DNA of 64,000 bases from DATKNA01 sp963786765 (GCA_963786765.1 CAWBAJ010000009.1:51464-115463), one strand, 5' to 3'; positions 47,178 to 56,355 are shown, counted from the first letter of the stretch. Notes: generated from the letters alone by a model not told the origin. Made by a program: numbers and translations.

Positions 47178-48296
47178 GTGACCGACCACTACGAGACCCT
47201 CGGCGTCTCCCGCGAGGCGTCCCCCGAGGAGATCAAGAAGGCCTACCGCAAGCTGGCCCGCCAGCTGCACCCTGACGTGAACCCGGGGCCGGAGGCAGAG
47301 GAGCGCTTCAAGGAGGTCGGGCGCGCCTACGAGGTGCTGAGCAACCCCGAGAAGCGCCAGGCGTACGACATGGGCGTCGACGTGAACGGCAGCGGCGGGG
47401 GGTTCGGGCCCGGCTTCGGGTTCAGCGACATCTTCGAGACGTTCTTCGGCGGGGGCGCGGCGGGCGGCCGCGGCCCGGTGCCGCGCCAGCGCCGCGGGCA
47501 GGACGCCCTGATCCGGCTCGACATAGATCTCACCGAGGCCACGTTCGGCGGCCAGCGCGAGCTCTCCCTCGACACCGCTGTCATCTGCCCCACCTGCAAC
47601 GGCACTTGCTGCCAGCCCGGTACGTCGCCGCGGGTGTGCGAGGTCTGCAAGGGCCGCGGCCAGATCCAGCGCGTCGCCCGCTCGTTCCTCGGCCAGGTCA
47701 TGACGACGCAGGCCTGCGTGGCCTGTCACGGGTTCGGCACGGTGATCCCCGACCCCTGTCTCGAGTGCTCGGGCGAGGGCCGGGTGCGCAGCCGCCGGAC
47801 GATCACCATGAAGATCCCGGCGGGCGTGGACACCGGGACGCGCATCCAGCTCGCGTCCAAGGGTGAGGTCGGCCCCGCCGGCGGTCCGCCCGGCGACCTC
47901 TACGTCGAGATCGTCGAGCGTCCGCACCCCGTCTTCACCCGTCGCGGTGACGACCTGCACTGCACGCTCGAGGTGCCGATGACCGCCGCGGCGCTCGGCA
48001 CGACGCTCGACCTGGAGACGCTGGACGGCGTCGAGCAGGTCGACGTCAGGCCCGGCACGCAGTCCGGCGAGGTGCAGAGCCTGCGCGGCTTCGGCGTCAC
48101 CCACCTGCGCGGCAGCGGCCGCGGTGACCTCATGGTGCACATGTCCGTGCTCACCCCGACGCGACTGGACGAGCCGCAGGAGCAACTCCTGCGCGAGTTC
48201 GCCCGGTTGCGCGGCGAGGAGCGCCCGGCCGGCCGGATGGCTCCCGCCCACCAGGGGGTCTTCTCCAAGCTGCGCGACCGCATCGCCGGGCGCTGA
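47178..48296 (+). CDS. dnaJ: Chaperone DnaJ (DnaJ2 type)
   Basis: DnaK cochaperone. 372 aa from GTG 47178: J domain TDHYETLGVSREASPEEIKK with HPD (RQLHPDVNPG), a Gly/Phe stretch (GSGGGFGPGFGFSDIFETFF), and the Cys-rich zinc domain (CPTCNGTCC, CEVCKGRG, CVACHGFG, CLECSGEG). The first repeat is NGTCC instead of the standard GxG, as in actinobacterial DnaJ2. C-terminal substrate domains follow. The hrcA-dnaJ2 pair is standard for the phylum. Confidence 0.96.
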   Translation: MTDHYETLGVSREASPEEIKKAYRKLARQLHPDVNPGPEAEERFKEVGRAYEVLSNPEKRQAYDMGVDVNGSGGGFGPGFGFSDIFETFFGGGAAGGRGPVPRQRRGQDALIRLDIDLTEATFGGQRELSLDTAVICPTCNGTCCQPGTSPRVCEVCKGRGQIQRVARSFLGQVMTTQACVACHGFGTVIPDPCLECSGEGRVRSRRTITMKIPAGVDTGTRIQLASKGEVGPAGGPPGDLYVEIVERPHPVFTRRGDDLHCTLEVPMTAAALGTTLDLETLDGVEQVDVRPGTQSGEVQSLRGFGVTHLRGSGRGDLMVHMSVLTPTRLDEPQEQLLREFARLRGEERPAGRMAPAHQGVFSKLRDRIAGR

Positions 48297-48325
48297 GCTG
48301 CCCCGGGCCTTCCAGGACTGCTCCG

Positions 48326-49069
48326 GTGACCCTTCCGCTCTACCTCCTGGACCCGCCGGCGCTCGACGGCGTCGCCCGGGGCGACGCGCTGGAGCTCGGC
48401 GGCGACGAGGGGCGGCACGCAGCCACGGTCCGCCGCACCCGGGTGGGGGAGCACCTCCTCGTGGCGGACGGTCTCGGCCACCGCGCCCGGACCGTGGTCA
48501 CCCAGGTGTCTGCGGGCCGGCTCCTGCTGCGGGTCGAGGACGTCGACAGCGTCGCGCCCTGCGTGCCCGCGCTGGTGCTCGTGCAGGCGCTCGCGAAGGG
48601 CGGCCGGGACGAGCTGGCCGTGGAGACGGCCACCGAGCTGGGAGTGGACGCCGTCGCGCCGTGGCAGGCCGCCCGCAGCGTGGTGGTCTGGTCGGGCGAG
48701 CGCGGCGAGCGGTCCCGCCGGCGGTGGGAGCAGACGGTGCGTGCCGCCGCGAAGCAGGCCAGGCGCCCGCTCGTCCCCGAGGTCAGGCCGGTCCTGCGCA
48801 CCCGCGACGTCGCGGCGGCAGCCACCACGGCGCACGTGCTGGTCCTGCACGAGGACGCGGCCCTGCCGCTGGCGCAGGCTCCGGTGCCGGCCGCCGGGGA
48901 GGTGTGGGTCGTCGTCGGCCCCGAGGGCGGCGTCGCGCCGGAGGAGCTGGCGGAGCTGACCGGCGCCGGCGCCGTCGCCGTCCGGCTGGGCCCTGGGGTG
49001 CTGCGCTCGTCGTCGGCCGGCGCGGCCGCGCTGGCGGTGCTCTCGGTTCGGCTGGGCCGGTGGGCGTGA
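48326..49069 (+). CDS. rsmE: 16S rRNA m3U1498 methyltransferase
   Basis: SPOUT-class enzyme methylating U1498 of 16S rRNA. 247 aa: N-terminal PUA-like part ELGGDEGRHAATVRRTRVGE, knot domain with ALAKGGRDELAVETATELGV, AAKQARRPLVPEV, VVVGPEGGVAPEELAEL and LGPGVLRSSSAGAAALAVLS. GTG 48326, 29 bp after dnaJ. Intact. Confidence 0.95.
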   Translation: MTLPLYLLDPPALDGVARGDALELGGDEGRHAATVRRTRVGEHLLVADGLGHRARTVVTQVSAGRLLLRVEDVDSVAPCVPALVLVQALAKGGRDELAVETATELGVDAVAPWQAARSVVVWSGERGERSRRRWEQTVRAAAKQARRPLVPEVRPVLRTRDVAAAATTAHVLVLHEDAALPLAQAPVPAAGEVWVVVGPEGGVAPEELAELTGAGAVAVRLGPGVLRSSSAGAAALAVLSVRLGRWA

Positions 49070-49096
49070 CGGCTGCCGGCCGGGCTCGCGGCCGAG

Positions 49097-50265
49097 CTAC
49101 TTGACCACGAAGCTCCTGCTGTCCCACCACGTTCCCGCGGGGAAGGCGGTCGGATCCTGGATGCCGGGGGCGGGGACCTCGGCGGGCGCGGAGACGATCA
49201 GCGTGTACGTGCCAGGTCGCGGAACGGGCCAGCCGGAGATGGACCACTGGCCGCGCTGGCCCTTGGCCACGGGACCCAGCGGCTTCCCCTGCGAGTCGGT
49301 TCGCTGGAGGGGGACCAGGGCGTCCCGGATCGTCTTCTCCCCGTCGTAGCGGAGCACGACCCGCACCTGGGAGGTCCGAGGTTCGTGCCGTCGCCGCCGG
49401 CCTGGAGGCGGCCGGCCCGCAGCACCTGCCCCTGGGAGAGGTCGATCCACACGGGCGCCCGCGGGTCGGGGTCGGGAACGCGGCTCAGGGTCCGGTCGAG
49501 CCGGGCGAGGCCGAAGAGGAGCGGGGTGGCGCCGTCGACGGTGATCGTCACCGACCGCGGCTCCTGCACGGGCGCTGCGACGGCGGCAGCGGCTGTCGCC
49601 GTCCACACGAGCTGCTGGACCGCCGCTTCGGCGTCCGCCGGGGTGGGCGAGCCGGCGGGCTGCGGGGCGCGGGACAGGTCGAGGGCGATCGAGGAGTCGG
49701 TGACCTGCGCTCGCACCGCCATCGAGGGATCGGGAGCGAAGAGGTCGGTGTAGTCCGGGCCGAGCGGAGGGCGGGTGAGCGCGATCCTCACCGCCTCCTC
49801 GACCTTGGCCTCGACTCCTTGCACCGTCGTGCGGTGGAACTCGCGGAACAGCACCAGCCGCTTGTTCTGCCGCCCTGTGACGTAGACCGGCAGGGCGGAG
49901 GCGGGTGTCTCGCGGACGTCGCTGTCCACGGTCTGCAGCGTGACCGCGCCCGACGCCGGCTGCGCCGGCGACTGGTGCGTCAGCGACCGGACGGCGAGGG
50001 TGCCCCCGGTCGCGACGACGACCAGCGCGGCCGCGGCGGCCAGCAGGGAGGCGGACCCGCGGCCGGTGTGCCGGGTACGCACGGAGCCGCGGGGCGCCCG
50101 CCGGTCGATCTCCGCCCGGATCCGCGCGTAGCCGGCCGGGCTGGGCTCGACGGCGTCCGCCTCGCGGTGCAGCACGGTGCGCAGCAGGACCGCGGTGGGG
50201 TCCTGCGGATCCGGCAGGTCGTCAGGGAGCTCGCCGAGCCCGTTCGTCGGGAAGTCCTCGTTCAC
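49097..50265 (-). CDS. Membrane-anchored GerMN/Gmad2 protein, one frameshift
   Basis: About 390 aa. The cytoplasmic N-terminus (LPDPQDPTAVLLRTVLHREA) and one helix (ASLLAAAAALVVVATGGTLA) precede an extracytoplasmic GerMN-like domain (ASALPVYVTGRQNKRLVLFR, VEEAVRIALTRPPLGPDYTD) and a C-terminal Gmad2 immunoglobulin-like domain (RYDGEKTIRDALVPLQRTDS, ISGWPVPRPGTYTLIVSAPA). A missing base near 49380 shifts the frame between them. GTG 50265 overlaps the sigma-factor stop (GTGA). By position it is a candidate anti-sigma partner; no zinc-binding HxxxCxxC is seen. Confidence 0.72.
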
Positions 50266-50906
50266 CGGCGCGCCCCCTCACCGGCGGCCAGGGCCTCGCG
50301 CAGGGCACCGATGCCCCGATGGGCGTGGCTCTTGACCGCCCCGCGGCTCATGCCGAGGGTCTGCGCGATCTCCTGCTCGGACAGGTCCGCGTAGTACCGG
50401 AGGACGAGCACCTCCTGCTGGCGGCGGGACAGGGACCGCAGCGCCGCCATCACCCGCGCGTCCTCGGTCGCCTGGACGGCCCGCTCCTCCGGCCCCGACG
50501 GCTCGGGCGGCCCCGGTTGGCGGTAGCGCTCCTCGACCCCCCGGTGGCGCAAGACCGAGCGGGCGTTGTTGATCACGGTCGTACGCAGGTAACCGTGCGC
50601 GGCCGCCGGGTCGGCCAGGGACGACCAGCGGCGGTGCAGGGAGACGAAGGCGTCCTGCACGAGCTCCTCCGCCACCGAGGCGTCCCGGGTCAGCAGGGTG
50701 GCCAGCCGGACCAGTTGGTGCCAGTGCGTTCCGTACAGCACCCGGACCGCCTCGTCCGCGGTCCGCGGCACCGTGGCGGCGTCGGCCGGGGTGGACGTGT
50801 CGACGACGCGCAACCCCGCGGTGTCGTCGTCCGCGGCCGGAGGAGCGGCGGGGTCGCGGCGCGTTCGGGCCCAGCGCCCGGCCAGCGGCAGCTCCATCGT
50901 CGTCAC
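50262..50906 (-). CDS. SigE-family ECF RNA polymerase sigma factor
   Basis: Region 2: VRVLYGTHWHQLVRLATLLT, then DASVAEELVQDAFVSLHRRW, with GYLRTTVINNARSVLRHRGV. Region 4: LRSLSRRQQEVLVLRYYADL, SEQEIAQTLGMSRGAVKSHA. About 210 aa with a 55-residue Pro/Asp-rich N-terminal extension. Starts possible at GTG 50906 or ATG 50897. Cotranscribed and translationally coupled with the downstream membrane protein, a sigma/regulator pair arrangement. Confidence 0.9.
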   Translation of the reverse strand: MTTMELPLAGRWARTRRDPAAPPAADDDTAGLRVVDTSTPADAATVPRTADEAVRVLYGTHWHQLVRLATLLTRDASVAEELVQDAFVSLHRRWSSLADPAAAHGYLRTTVINNARSVLRHRGVEERYRQPGPPEPSGPEERAVQATEDARVMAALRSLSRRQQEVLVLRYYADLSEQEIAQTLGMSRGAVKSHAHRGIGALREALAAGEGARR

Positions 50907-51027
50907 ACCCCGAGGACGCCCCACGCGAGTGCCCGGTTGACACGTCCCGACGCGCGGTGCGGTGCGAAGACTAGAGTCGGGCCTGATCGTCCTGGGAGTC
51001 GAGAGGGAACGAGAGGAACGCGGGCAG

Positions 51028-51375
51028 ATGGCGAGCGAGGACGGCTGTCCGTTCTGCGGGATCGTGGCTGGGGACGTGCCGGCGGAGATCGTCCGGATCG
51101 GGCAGCGGGTCGTCGCCTTCCGGGACCTGAACCCCCAGGCGCCGCTGCACGCCCTCGTCGTGCCGCGCGACCACCACGCGGACGTGGCCGCGCTGGCCGC
51201 CGCCGATCCCGAGGCGCTCGTGGAACTCGTCGAGGTCGCGAAGGGGCTGGCAGCGCCGGAGGGCGACGGCTCGTACCGTCTGGTGTTCAACTCCGGAGCC
51301 GGCGCGGGGCAGAGTGTCTTCCACGTGCACGGGCACGTCCTGGCCGGGCGTCCCTTCCAGTGGCCACCCGGCTGA
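51028..51375 (+). CDS. HIT-family nucleotide hydrolase
   Basis: 115 aa histidine-triad protein: ASEDGCPFCGIVAGDVPAEI with paired Cys typical of the Hint group, FRDLNPQAPLHALVVPRDHH, and the triad FHVHGHVLAG near the end. Hydrolyses purine nucleoside phosphoramidates in the family. ATG 51028. Just upstream of phoH, as in many actinobacteria. Confidence 0.94.
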   Translation: MASEDGCPFCGIVAGDVPAEIVRIGQRVVAFRDLNPQAPLHALVVPRDHHADVAALAAADPEALVELVEVAKGLAAPEGDGSYRLVFNSGAGAGQSVFHVHGHVLAGRPFQWPPG

Positions 51376-51381
51376 CGCCGC

Positions 51382-51387
51382 TACCAT
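51382..51387 (+). promoter_or_regulatory. -10 box of phoH
   Basis: TACCAT ends 6 nt before GTG 51394, which favours that start and a leaderless transcript; no good -35. Confidence 0.4.
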
Positions 51388-51393
51388 GGACGT

Positions 51394-53583
51394 GTGGTCC
51401 GCGGTCCGGCGGGCCCCGGTCCTGACGCGAAGGGTGGCCGGCTCGCAGCCGACATGACAGACCAGACAGACGAGCTCGCCCCACGGGGGCAGCAGGCGGT
51501 ACACAAGATCGTCGTTCCGTCGGACGTGGCGATGGTGTCCCTGCTCGGAGCGGGCGACGAGCTCCTGCGCACGGTCGAGCGGGCCTTCCCCCGGGCCGAC
51601 GTCCACGTGCGCGGCAACGAGATCACCATCACCGGTCCTCACGGGGAGGTCGCGCTCGTCGAGCGACTGCTCGACGAGCTGCTCGCCGTGCTGGGTTCCG
51701 GCCAGCCCCTGTCGACGGACGCCGTCGAGCGTGCCGCGAGCATGCTGCGGCAGCAGACCACCGAGCGCCCGGCCGACGTGCTGACGCTGAACATCCTGTC
51801 CAACCGGGGCCGCACGATCCGGCCGAAGACGCTGAACCAGAAGCGCTACGTCGACGCGATCGACGAGCACACGATCGTGTTCGGGATCGGCCCCGCGGGC
51901 ACCGGCAAGACGTATCTCGCGATGGCGAAGGCCGTGCAGGCGCTGCAGGCCAAGCGGGTCAACCGCATCATCCTGACGCGCCCGGCGGTCGAGGCCGGCG
52001 AGCGGCTGGGATTCCTCCCGGGGACGCTCACCGAGAAGATCGACCCCTATCTGCGTCCGTTGTACGACGCGCTGCACGACATGATCGACCCGGAGTCGAT
52101 TCCGCGGCTGATGGCGGCCGGGACGATCGAGGTCGCCCCCTTGGCGTACATGCGCGGGCGTGCTCAGCCGGTCGATACGCCAGTGCTGACGCCGGACGGT
52201 TGGCGGCCCATCGGCGAGCTTCAGGTCGGGGATCTCGTGGTCGGCTCCAACGGCTTCCCGACACCGGTCCTGGGCGTGTACCCGCAGGGTCGCAAGCAGG
52301 TGTACCGCGTGACGACCTCGGATGGCGCCTCCACCCTCGCCTGCGGGGAGCACCTGTGGTTCGTGCGAACCCGCGGGGACCGGCGGCACGGACGCCCAGG
52401 CCGCGTGGTCCAGACCAAGGACATGATCGGAAGGGCCTGGACGGCGCACTACCGCAATTACGAGCTGCCTCTCGTCGACGCAGTGCAGTTCCCGTTCCGG
52501 CCCGTCCCGCTCGACGCATACGCGCTCGGCCTGCTGCTGGGCGACGGATGCATCACCACGTCGACGACGCCCTCGTTCTCCGCGAACGACCCTGACCTCG
52601 CGGCCGCGCTGGGAGACGCGCTGCCCGGGATCGAACCCGTGCGAAAGGGTGAGTACGACCACGTGCTGCGTCACGTGAACGGCGGCCGCGGCGGCCTGCG
52701 TATCGCTAACCCCGTGACGACCGCTGTCCGCGGGCTCGGTCTGGCCGGGACGTCCTCCAGCACGAAATTCGTACCCCAGGTCTACCTCTTCAACTCGCGT
52801 GCCGTGCGATTGGCAGTGCTGCAGGGACTGCTCGACACCGACGGGGGTCCGGTACGACAGCGTGGGCGCACGTGCCGTGTGCAGTACACGACATGCTCGC
52901 CTCAGCTCCGCGACGACGTCGTCTTCCTCGTGCGGTCCCTCGGGGGCATTGCCACCTGGAAGGTACGGCAGGCCGAAGGGCGCAAGCACGGTGGCACCGC
53001 CGAGAGACCCGTGGCCTACCGTCACGACGCGTATGTCCTCGACATCCGGCTGCCCGGGGGGGTCGAGCCGTTCCGCCTCGAGCGCAAGCGGCAGATCTAC
53101 GACGCGACGGGCGGCGGCCGTCCGATGCGGTCGGTCGACAGCGTGCTGCCCGCCGGTGAGGCGGAATGCGTATGCATCTCCGTGGCGGCCGAGGACTCGC
53201 TGTACGTGACCGACGAGTTCATAGTCACTCACAACACCCTCAACGATGCGTTCATCATTCTCGACGAGGCGCAGAACACGTCTCCCGAGCAGATGAAGAT
53301 GTTCCTGACCCGGCTCGGGTTCGGCGCGAAAATGGTGGTCACCGGTGACATCACGCAGGTCGACCTGCCGGCGGGCACGCAGTCGGGGCTCCGGATCGTC
53401 CGCGGCATCCTCGAGGGGATCGAGGACGTGCACTTCTCGGAGCTGACGAGCTCGGACGTCGTGCGCCACCGGCTCGTCTCCGAGATCGTCGACGCGTACG
53501 GCCGCTGGGACGCCGTCCAGAACGGCACCGAGCAGGCCCGGCAGCCTGCGCGCCGGGACGTGCAGCGCCGGTCCCGACGGTGA
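51394..53583 (+). CDS. phoH: PhoH-like ATPase interrupted by an intein
   Basis: Single 729-codon frame. The host protein is about 371 aa: a KH-like N-terminus (RADVHVRGNEITITGPHGEV), Walker A GIGPAGTGKTYLAMA, RVNRIILTRPAVEAGERLGF, then LMAAGTIEVAPLAYMRGR. It resumes after the intein as TLNDAFIILDEAQNTSPEQM (Walker B) and VVTGDITQVDLPAGTQSGLR. Starts: GTG 51394 (favoured by the -10 box) or ATG 51454. Followed by ybeY, the usual phoH-ybeY-corC-era order linked to RNA and ribosome maturation. Activity should depend on protein splicing. Confidence 0.95.
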   Translation: MVRGPAGPGPDAKGGRLAADMTDQTDELAPRGQQAVHKIVVPSDVAMVSLLGAGDELLRTVERAFPRADVHVRGNEITITGPHGEVALVERLLDELLAVLGSGQPLSTDAVERAASMLRQQTTERPADVLTLNILSNRGRTIRPKTLNQKRYVDAIDEHTIVFGIGPAGTGKTYLAMAKAVQALQAKRVNRIILTRPAVEAGERLGFLPGTLTEKIDPYLRPLYDALHDMIDPESIPRLMAAGTIEVAPLAYMRGRAQPVDTPVLTPDGWRPIGELQVGDLVVGSNGFPTPVLGVYPQGRKQVYRVTTSDGASTLACGEHLWFVRTRGDRRHGRPGRVVQTKDMIGRAWTAHYRNYELPLVDAVQFPFRPVPLDAYALGLLLGDGCITTSTTPSFSANDPDLAAALGDALPGIEPVRKGEYDHVLRHVNGGRGGLRIANPVTTAVRGLGLAGTSSSTKFVPQVYLFNSRAVRLAVLQGLLDTDGGPVRQRGRTCRVQYTTCSPQLRDDVVFLVRSLGGIATWKVRQAEGRKHGGTAERPVAYRHDAYVLDIRLPGGVEPFRLERKRQIYDATGGGRPMRSVDSVLPAGEAECVCISVAAEDSLYVTDEFIVTHNTLNDAFIILDEAQNTSPEQMKMFLTRLGFGAKMVVTGDITQVDLPAGTQSGLRIVRGILEGIEDVHFSELTSSDVVRHRLVSEIVDAYGRWDAVQNGTEQARQPARRDVQRRSRR
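52162..53235 (+). mobile_element. PhoH intein with LAGLIDADG endonuclease, class 3 signature
   Basis: 358 residues between YMRGR and TLNDAF. It begins AQPVDTPVLTPDGWRPIGEL, so residue 1 is Ala and not Cys or Ser, and ends EFIVTHN with +1 Thr. Block B reads ACGEHLWFV (His64, Trp66); block F reads ECVCISVAAEDS (Cys338); Thr356 precedes His357-Asn358. Trp in block B, Cys in block F and Thr in block G are the marks of class 3 inteins. Endonuclease motifs: LGLLLGDGCI and LQGLLDTDG, both acidic residues kept. Less GC-rich than the flanking phoH sequence. Confidence 0.92.
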
Positions 53584-53593
53584 GCCGACGACG

Positions 53594-54064
53594 GTGAGCG
53601 TCGAGGTCAACAACGAGAGCGGCGTCGACGTCGACGAGGCCGAGATCGTCGCCCTGGCCCGGCATGTGCTCGCGCAGATGCGGGTCCACCCGCAGGCCGA
53701 GCTGTCCGTGGTGCTCGTGGACGAGACGGCCATGGAGCAGCTGCACGTCCAGTGGATGGACGAGCCGGGGCCGACGGACGTCCTGTCGTTCCCGATGGAC
53801 GAGTTGCGCCCAGGCACCGACGGTGAGGACTCGCCCGCCGGGCTGCTCGGCGACGTCGTGCTCTGCCCGCAGGTCGCGGCGGCTCAGGCCCGGCAGGCGG
53901 GGCACTCGACCGCGGAGGAGCTCCTGCTGCTGACGACGCACGGGATCCTGCACCTGCTCGGCTACGACCACGCCGAGCCGGACGAGGAGAAGGAGATGTT
54001 CGGCCTGCAGCGCAAGCTGCTGCTGACGTTCCTCGCCACCCGCAGCGGGCGGGACCGGTCGTGA
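53594..54064 (+). CDS. ybeY: Endoribonuclease YbeY
   Basis: Zinc-dependent RNase of 16S rRNA 3'-end maturation and ribosome quality control. 156 aa from GTG 53594. The zinc motif HGILHLLGYDH is at about residues 115-125, and the family DEPGPTDVLSFPMDELRPG lies upstream. Overlaps the next gene by GTGA; follows phoH by 10 bp. Confidence 0.96.
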   Translation: MSVEVNNESGVDVDEAEIVALARHVLAQMRVHPQAELSVVLVDETAMEQLHVQWMDEPGPTDVLSFPMDELRPGTDGEDSPAGLLGDVVLCPQVAAAQARQAGHSTAEELLLLTTHGILHLLGYDHAEPDEEKEMFGLQRKLLLTFLATRSGRDRS

Positions 54065-55377
54065 GCACCGGGGACGTGCAGCTCGTCGTGATCGCGCTCG
54101 TCCTCGTGCTCGTCGCTGGAGGGCTGGCGGCGTCCGAGGCGGCGCTCGCCCGGGTGTCCCGGTCACGCGCGGGCGAGCTGCTGGCCGAGGGGCGCCGCGG
54201 CGCGGCGGCGCTGGCGCGGATGGCGGAGGATCCCGCGCCCACCCTCAGCGTCTCCACGTTCCTGCGCATCCTCGCCGAGACCGGCGCGGCCGTGCTGATC
54301 ACCGTGGTCTTCCTGGACGTCCTCGGTTCCGGCTGGCGCGCGGCCCTCGTGGCCATCGCTGCCATGACCGCTCTGACGTTCGTCGCGGTCGGCGTCGGGC
54401 CGCGGACCCTGGGCCGGCAGCACAGCGACCGCATCGGGCTCGTCGCCGCCCCGGTGCTCGCCGCGCTGACCCGCGTGCTCGGGCCGCTCGCGCGGCTGCT
54501 CGTCCTCGTCGGCAACCTGCTCACCCCGGGCCCCGGCTTCCGCGACGGGCCGTTCGCCTCCGAGGCGGAGCTGCGCGAGCTGGTCGACATCGCGGAGCAG
54601 AGCGAGCTCATCGAGGCCGGCGAGCGCGAGATGATCCACTCGGTGTTCGAGCTCGGCGACACGCTCGTCCGGGAGGTCATGGTGCCGCGGACGGCGCTCG
54701 TCTCGATCGAGGCCGGCGAGTCCCTGCACTCGGCGATGTCGCTGTTCCTGCGCTCGGGGTTCTCCCGGGTCCCGGTGGTGGGCGAGGGTCTGGACGACGT
54801 CCGCGGCGTGCTCTACCTCAAGGACGTCGCCCGCCGCCAGCACGAGGACCGGGCGGGCGACCACACGCTGCGGGTCGACCACGTGATGCGGCCCGCGCAC
54901 TTCGTGCCGGACAGCAAGGCGGCGGACGAGCTGCTCCGCGAGATGCAGCGGGACGCCGGGCACGTCGCGATCGTCGTCGACGAGTACGGCGGCACCGCCG
55001 GCATGATCACTCTCGAGGACCTCGTCGAGGAGATCGTCGGGGAGATCGCCGACGAGTACGACCGCGACGAGCAGGACGTGGAGGAGCTGCCGGACGGCGC
55101 CTACCGGGTGCGCTCGCGAGTGCACTGCGAGGAGGTCGGCGAGCTGTTCGGCGTCGAGCTCGAGGACGAGGAGGTCGACACGGTCGGCGGCCTGCTCGCG
55201 AAGGCGCTGGGCCGGGTGCCGATCGCCGGCGCCAGTGCGCGGGTCGACGGGATCGTCCTGACCGCTGATCGCTTCGAGGGCCGGCGGAACCAGCTCGCCA
55301 CGGTGATCGTGCGGCGTGCCGAGGAGGAGCCCGAGCTGGAGCAGGCGGCCCAGCCGTCCCGGGCGGCCGCCTCGTGA
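54061..55377 (+). CDS. CNNM/CorC-type membrane protein with CBS pair
   Basis: 438 aa, hemolysin-C-like. An N-terminal DUF21 membrane domain (VQLVVIALVLVLVAGGLAAS; later helices LITVVFLDVLGSG and VAIAAMTALTFVAVGVG) precedes two CBS domains (DTLVREVMVPRTALVSIEAG; RVDHVMRPAHFVPDSKAADE) and a CorC/HlyC domain (TVGGLLAKALGRVPIAGASA). Probable divalent-cation (Mg or Co) transport or homeostasis. GTGA overlaps on both sides tie it to ybeY and era. Confidence 0.93.
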   Translation: MSTGDVQLVVIALVLVLVAGGLAASEAALARVSRSRAGELLAEGRRGAAALARMAEDPAPTLSVSTFLRILAETGAAVLITVVFLDVLGSGWRAALVAIAAMTALTFVAVGVGPRTLGRQHSDRIGLVAAPVLAALTRVLGPLARLLVLVGNLLTPGPGFRDGPFASEAELRELVDIAEQSELIEAGEREMIHSVFELGDTLVREVMVPRTALVSIEAGESLHSAMSLFLRSGFSRVPVVGEGLDDVRGVLYLKDVARRQHEDRAGDHTLRVDHVMRPAHFVPDSKAADELLREMQRDAGHVAIVVDEYGGTAGMITLEDLVEEIVGEIADEYDRDEQDVEELPDGAYRVRSRVHCEEVGELFGVELEDEEVDTVGGLLAKALGRVPIAGASARVDGIVLTADRFEGRRNQLATVIVRRAEEEPELEQAAQPSRAAAS

Positions 55378-56336
55378 CGGGCTCCGCGGGTCCGGCGCAG
55401 CCCGGCCCCGCCACCGGCTCCGGCCGGCCCTTCCGGTCCGGCTTCGCCTGCCTGGTGGGCCGGCCGAACGCCGGCAAGTCGACGCTGGCGAACGCCCTCG
55501 TCGGCGAGAAGATCGCGATCACGTCGAGCCGCCCGCAGACGACCCGGCACGTGGTCCGGGGCGTGGTGCACCGCCCGGACGCCCAGCTGGTGCTCGTCGA
55601 CACCCCCGGCCTGCACCGGCCGCGCACGCTGCTGGGGGAGCGCCTCAACGACCTCGTCCGAGGGACCCTGCTCGAGGTGGACGTGGTGGGGTTCTGCCTG
55701 CCGGCCGATCAGAGGATCGGCGCGGGGGACCGGTTCATCGCCGCGGAGCTGGCCGAGCTGCGCCGCTCGGGACGCCGCCGGCCCCTGGTCGCGATCGTGA
55801 CCAAGGCAGACGCCGTCGATCGCGGCCGCCTCACCGAGCACCTGCTGGCGGTCTCGGAGCTCGTCGAGGCCGATGACGTCGTGCCGGTCTCCGCGGTGGA
55901 GGGCTACCAGGTCGGCGTCCTCGTCGACGTGCTGTTCGGGCACCTGCCGCCGGGGCCGCCGCTGTACCCGGAGGGTGAGCTCACGGACGAGCCGGAGTCG
56001 GTGCTCGTCGCGGAGCTGGTCCGCGAGGCGGCGCTGGAGGGCGTGCGCGACGAGCTGCCGCACTCGCTGGCGGTCGTGCTGGAGGAGATGGTGCCGCGCG
56101 AGGGGCGGCCCGAGGACGATCCGCTGCTCGACGTGCGCGTGTGGCTGTACGTGGAGCGCGAGAGCCAGAAGGCGATCGTCATCGGCAAGGGCGGGTCCCG
56201 GCTGCGTGACGTCGGGACCCGGGCCCGCCGCGAGATCCAGGCGCTGCTCGGCCAGCGTGTGCACCTCGACCTGAGGGTGAAGGTCGCCAAGGACTGGCAG
56301 CGCGACCCCAAGCAGCTCCAACGCCTCGGCTTCTGA
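55374..56336 (+). CDS. era: GTPase Era
   Basis: Assembly GTPase of the 30S subunit, binding the 16S rRNA 3' end. 320 aa: G1 GRPNAGKSTLANALVGEK, G2 region SSRPQTTRH, G3 DTPGLHRPR, G4 TKAD; C-terminal KH domain with VERESQKAIVIGKGGSRLRD. Intact. Last gene of the phoH-ybeY-corC-era unit; a convergent RHH gene lies beyond a 255-bp repeat-bearing gap. Confidence 0.96.
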   Translation: MTGSAGPAQPGPATGSGRPFRSGFACLVGRPNAGKSTLANALVGEKIAITSSRPQTTRHVVRGVVHRPDAQLVLVDTPGLHRPRTLLGERLNDLVRGTLLEVDVVGFCLPADQRIGAGDRFIAAELAELRRSGRRRPLVAIVTKADAVDRGRLTEHLLAVSELVEADDVVPVSAVEGYQVGVLVDVLFGHLPPGPPLYPEGELTDEPESVLVAELVREAALEGVRDELPHSLAVVLEEMVPREGRPEDDPLLDVRVWLYVERESQKAIVIGKGGSRLRDVGTRARREIQALLGQRVHLDLRVKVAKDWQRDPKQLQRLGF

Positions 56337-56355
56337 CCATCCCCCTCCCCGCGGC

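Noticed and set aside
50937..50977. TTGACA and TAGAGT upstream of the HIT gene as a promoter
   Set aside because: The spacer is 29 bp, far outside the usable range.
50971..53817. A 948-codon minus-strand open frame opposite HIT and phoH
   Set aside because: It mirrors phoH and its intein, both strongly supported on the plus strand.
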